A DNA stretch of 64,000 bases from JBBQWT01 sp038210375 (GTDB lineage: Bacteria; Acidobacteriota; Terriglobia; Terriglobales; Acidobacteriaceae), in contig JBBQWT010000014.1 in NCBI GenBank assembly GCA_038210375.1, positions 1 through 64,000 on the forward strand. Reading direction: 5' to 3'. This document shows positions 61,041 to 64,000 of the stretch, one piece after another. Made by a program: the position numbers and the translations under genes. Every line of letters begins with the position of its first letter. Positions within the stretch are counted from its first letter, which is position 1. Below the pieces are notes generated by a model. The model saw only the letters and a program-made list of their open reading frames with translations. It had not been told where the DNA came from and made no database searches.

Positions 61041-62060
61041 TTAGTTGGTCATTTCATCGGCGCCGCGCTCGCCGTTCTCCCATGATAATGCTTTGGGAAT
61101 CGATGTCTTCAACACCCGCGCGACCGTCGCGACCCGGACTGTGGCGGCGCCGGCGCGGCGCAAAACCCGCGCACACTCTGAAATCGTGGCTCCCGTGGTC
61201 ATGACATCGTCGATCAATAAAACATTACGGCCTTGCAGGCGATGGGGATGATGCACCGCAAAAGCGCCGCGCACATTCAGCCGGCGCTGGTGGTTGGTCT
61301 TGCCGGTCTGGGTCTCAGTGGGACGGGTTCGCACCAGCATGGCCGCGTCCATCTCCCAGTGAACCGCGGGCAGGGAAGAGGGTGCGGAACCGCGCCGCGC
61401 AAAATCCATCACCACCGCGGCGATCTCCTCCGCCTGGTTAAACCCACGCGCTCGCCGGCGCGAAGCATGCAGCGGCGCCGGCACCACCAGCCAGGGTTCC
61501 GCGGCCTCTTTTTGTCCGTTGGACAATTCCCGGACAAACTCCGCATTGCTGGCGATGACCTGCCACAGCAGCCGGCCCAAGACCCCGGACGCCGGCTGCA
61601 CCTTCTCATACTTCAGCAGGTGGATAAGGTCTCGCAGCTTGCCTTCGTAATCGCCGTAGTAAACCATGCGAACATATGGCGGCGGGACCTGGCGGCACAT
61701 TCGGCAGATGATCGCGGGTGGCGTGCCCATCCCTTGAAAATGCCCCTGCCGCGCCGGGTCAACTCCGGAGCGCAGGTCAAATGCGCCCAGGTTCTCGCCG
61801 CAGATTCCGCACGAGTGCCCGTCCGAGCGGGGCAGCTCGTCAATGCAGCGCGGGCAAACCGGGAGCCGCGAAATTTCTCGAAGTGGCTGGCCGCACAGGC
61901 GGCAATCGGAGGGAAATACGGTGGCAAATAAATCTTCGGCGGCGCAGTGCAGCCACGAAAATACAAGGCCTCGCCGGCCTGCAACGGGGGAACCACTGCG
62001 AATTTGAGCGCCAGTACTGCTGAAGATGCCCTCCGAGCGCGTCACACCGATGTTCCCCAT
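61041..62060 (-). CDS. ComF-family phosphoribosyltransferase-like protein
   Basis: 339 residues from the chosen ATG. An N-terminal zinc ribbon has cysteine pairs CRLCG, CPRC, CGICG and CRMC (about 53-125). The phosphoribosyltransferase fold follows, with VVPAPLHASRRRARGFNQAEEIA (about 185-207) and the PRPP-binding loop VLLIDDVMTTGATISECARVL (about 285-305). ComF proteins support DNA uptake in naturally competent bacteria, though many homologues have no tested role. The frame is open to 62108; the start is uncertain because no ribosome binding site precedes either ATG. Confidence 0.88.
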   Translation of the reverse strand: MGNIGVTRSEGIFSSTGAQIRSGSPVAGRRGLVFSWLHCAAEDLFATVFPSDCRLCGQPLREISRLPVCPRCIDELPRSDGHSCGICGENLGAFDLRSGVDPARQGHFQGMGTPPAIICRMCRQVPPPYVRMVYYGDYEGKLRDLIHLLKYEKVQPASGVLGRLLWQVIASNAEFVRELSNGQKEAAEPWLVVPAPLHASRRRARGFNQAEEIAAVVMDFARRGSAPSSLPAVHWEMDAAMLVRTRPTETQTGKTNHQRRLNVRGAFAVHHPHRLQGRNVLLIDDVMTTGATISECARVLRRAGAATVRVATVARVLKTSIPKALSWENGERGADEMTN

Positions 62061-62146
62061 GAGTATAGCCAGAAAGAAACATCTTCGGCAAACTGCGGCC
62101 GGGGCCATCCGCCGGAGTAAAATCCTCGCTGATTCGAGGAACTCCT

Positions 62147-64000
62147 ATGAAAACCCGAACTCTCGCGGTCGCCATGCTGCTAGCTGGCTCCGCCCTCGGC
62201 CAGCAGTACGACATCCTCATCCGCAACGGCCGCGTAGTCGATGGCAGTGGCAATCCCTGGGTGCAGGCCGACGTGGGCATCATTCGCGATCGCATCGTCC
62301 TGGTGGGCGCCACCCCCGCGAAAGCCACCGCCATACGCACCATCGACGCCCAGGGATTCATCGTCGCGCCCGGCTTCATCGACATGTTGGGCCAGTCCGA
62401 GACCAACCTGCTGATCGACAAGCAGGCGGTCAGCAAGCTGAGTCAGGGAATCACCACCGAAATTACCGGAGAAGGGAGTTCGGTGGCGCCGCTCGACGAC
62501 CGCCTCATCGCGGATGACAAGTCGGTCAACGATCATTTTCATCTCACCGTGGATTGGCACACGCTCGACGAGTATTTCAAGCGCCTGGCGGCCCAGCCCC
62601 CTGGCATCAACCTGGGAACCTACGTGGGGGCGGCACAGGTTCGCCGCGTCGTGGTCGGGGACGCCAATCGCGAGCCCACCCCCGCCGAACTCGCGCGCAT
62701 GCAGGAATATGTGAACGATGCCATGTTGAGCGGGGCAATGGGTGTATCCAGCGCGCTGATCTATGCCCCGGGAAATTATGCCAAGACTGAAGAGCTGGTC
62801 GCGCTGGCCAAGGTTGCGGCCAAATATGGCGGCATCTATGCCACCCACATGCGCAATGAAGGCGATGATGAAATGGCGGCCTTGCAGGAAGCTTTTCGCA
62901 TCGGTCGAGAAGCCGGCTTGCCGGTGGAAATTTTTCATCTCAAGGCTGCGGGAAAACAAAACCGCGGGAAGATGCAACAGGTCGTGGCCGCCATTGAGGC
63001 CGCGCGCGCCGCCGGTCTTGACGTCACCGCCGACCAGTACCCTTACCTTGCCGGGGCCACGTCGCTGGGCTCGGCGGTCCCGCCGAGTTTCCACGATGGT
63101 GGCCGCGACACGTTTCTGGCGCGGCTGCGCGACCCGGCGCAGCGTGCCGCCATCCGCGAAGCCTTGAACGGTTCGGGGGCCGTGGAAAATCTCTGGCGCG
63201 GCTCCGGAGGCGCCGAAGGGGTGCTGGTCAACTCCATCTTTGAACCGGAATTGAAGAAGTTCGAGGGACAGACGGTGGCCGCCATCGCCCGCGCCCAGCA
63301 CAAAGACCCGGTGGATGCCATGCTCGACCTCGTCCTCGCCGATCACGACAACACCGGCGCAATTTACTTCCTGATGGATGAAGCCGACGTCAAGCTGGCC
63401 ATGCAGAAGCCCTGGGTCAGCGTGGGCACCGATTACGGTGAAGTGAATCCCACCGGGCCGTTGAGCGAAGGCAAGGCGCATCCCCGCGCCTACGGTTCGT
63501 TTGCCCGGATATTGGGAAAGCACGTGCGCGATGAGCACAACCTGTACCTGGAAGACGCCATCCGCAAATTTACCGCTCTGCCGGCGCGCCGGATGAAGCT
63601 GAGCAAACGCGGGATGATTCTGCCGGATTATTTTGCCGACATCACCATTTTCGACCCAGCCACGGTGCGCGACATTGCCACCTATGACGATCCCAACCGG
63701 CTGTCGGAGGGAATTCAATTCGTGCTGGTCAATGGTGTGGTCGCGCTGTCCGATGGCAAGCTCACCGGCCGGCTTGGCGGTCGCCCGTTGCGCGGTCCCG
63801 GTTACTCGGGGCGAGGATTGACACCCGAGGGCCTGCCGCGTCCCGGCCAGATTCAGGGTGTGATTACCGACGAGGAAGGGTGGCCGCTGCCGCGAACGCG
63901 GGTCAGATTGCTGGAAGCCGGCGGCAAGGTCCGCGCCACTCTTGAAACCAGCATTACAGGACGTTATGAAATTCCGCCGGGCGCCGAGTGCATGGGCTGC
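62147..64000 (+). CDS. D-aminoacylase-like amidohydrolase with C-terminal regulatory domain, 3' end beyond window
   Basis: At least 618 residues, still open at the window edge. ATG seven bases after GAGGA; signal peptide about 1-18 (LAVAMLLAGSALG). The amidohydrolase fold is clear: DILIRNGRVVDGSGNPW, APGFIDMLGQSETNLL, GITTEITGEGSSVAP, THMRNEGDD, IFHLKAAGK and SVGTDYGE, ending NGVVALSDGKLTGRLGGRPL as in N-acyl-D-amino-acid deacylases. The usual HxHxD after PGFID is replaced by LGQSE, and the GNCG cysteine by GEG, so the metal site differs from the classic enzyme. After about residue 560 a carboxypeptidase-regulatory-like domain begins (GVITDEEGWPLPRTRVRLLE). Confidence 0.87.
   Translation, partial: MKTRTLAVAMLLAGSALGQQYDILIRNGRVVDGSGNPWVQADVGIIRDRIVLVGATPAKATAIRTIDAQGFIVAPGFIDMLGQSETNLLIDKQAVSKLSQGITTEITGEGSSVAPLDDRLIADDKSVNDHFHLTVDWHTLDEYFKRLAAQPPGINLGTYVGAAQVRRVVVGDANREPTPAELARMQEYVNDAMLSGAMGVSSALIYAPGNYAKTEELVALAKVAAKYGGIYATHMRNEGDDEMAALQEAFRIGREAGLPVEIFHLKAAGKQNRGKMQQVVAAIEAARAAGLDVTADQYPYLAGATSLGSAVPPSFHDGGRDTFLARLRDPAQRAAIREALNGSGAVENLWRGSGGAEGVLVNSIFEPELKKFEGQTVAAIARAQHKDPVDAMLDLVLADHDNTGAIYFLMDEADVKLAMQKPWVSVGTDYGEVNPTGPLSEGKAHPRAYGSFARILGKHVRDEHNLYLEDAIRKFTALPARRMKLSKRGMILPDYFADITIFDPATVRDIATYDDPNRLSEGIQFVLVNGVVALSDGKLTGRLGGRPLRGPGYSGRGLTPEGLPRPGQIQGVITDEEGWPLPRTRVRLLEAGGKVRATLETSITGRYEIPPGAECMGC

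Overview
The window looks like a chromosomal segment of a GC-rich member of the Acidobacteriota, probably class Terriglobia. The main evidence is an NAD+-I (nadA-type) riboswitch, a class reported essentially only from this phylum, directly in front of nadA. Supporting evidence is an Oar-like TonB-dependent protein with a carboxypeptidase-regulatory N-terminal domain, an Alternative Complex III/caa3-oxidase operon, an ASPIC/UnbV protein, a VPS10/BNR-repeat secreted protein and dispersed GTCATTC-type intergenic repeats. No tRNA, rRNA, transposase, phage or CRISPR locus was seen.

Layout. Positions 1-386 (minus) hold most of the RNase P RNA gene, cut off by the window edge. Two MacB/FtsX permeases and a ceramide-glucosyltransferase-like GT2 follow, ending at a rho-independent terminator. 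From 4.4 to 17.5 kb runs one respiratory operon: actABCDEF (Alternative Complex III), an unknown single-pass membrane protein, a SCO copper chaperone, and coxBACD encoding an A2-type caa3 oxidase. Next come an M13 peptidase, etfBA plus ETF:quinone oxidoreductase, moaA behind a Moco riboswitch, a small secreted protein, nadA behind the NAD+-I riboswitch, and a DUF2203 gene.

From 27.0 to 32.7 kb (minus) lies the most interesting cluster: a Cyc2-like fused monoheme cytochrome/outer-membrane barrel, a type-1 copper protein, a diheme cytochrome c, a secreted protein of unknown function and a tandem universal stress protein. A perfect TGTGA-N6-TCACA operator-like palindrome lies upstream. A cupin, then a histidine kinase/response regulator/ASPIC-UnbV operon, follow. 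A roughly 183-bp imperfect palindrome sits in the gap at 37.4-37.6 kb. An M28 peptidase with a tetranucleotide tract where its ribosome binding site should be, two lipoproteins, a DegT aminotransferase, a DUF309 protein and the large TonB-dependent protein with a strong terminator come next. The last third holds a PuuD-like membrane protein, hfq-hflX, a wHTH regulator/membrane-protein pair, superoxide dismutase, the VPS10 protein, a VIT-type metal transporter with stress-associated small genes, a methyltransferase, VOC and SRPBCC proteins, an HNH nuclease, ComF and an unfinished D-aminoacylase-like amidohydrolase.

How it fits together: ETF/ETF-QO feeds electrons to quinone, ACIII takes them from quinol to cytochrome c, and the SCO-assisted caa3 oxidase reduces oxygen. 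The Cyc2-like cluster could supply or remove electrons at the outer membrane, but that is inference. Several start codons were revised. Most notable are an ATT start for actE, a TTG start for nadA outside its riboswitch, and an hflX frame whose conserved N-terminus has no ordinary start codon.
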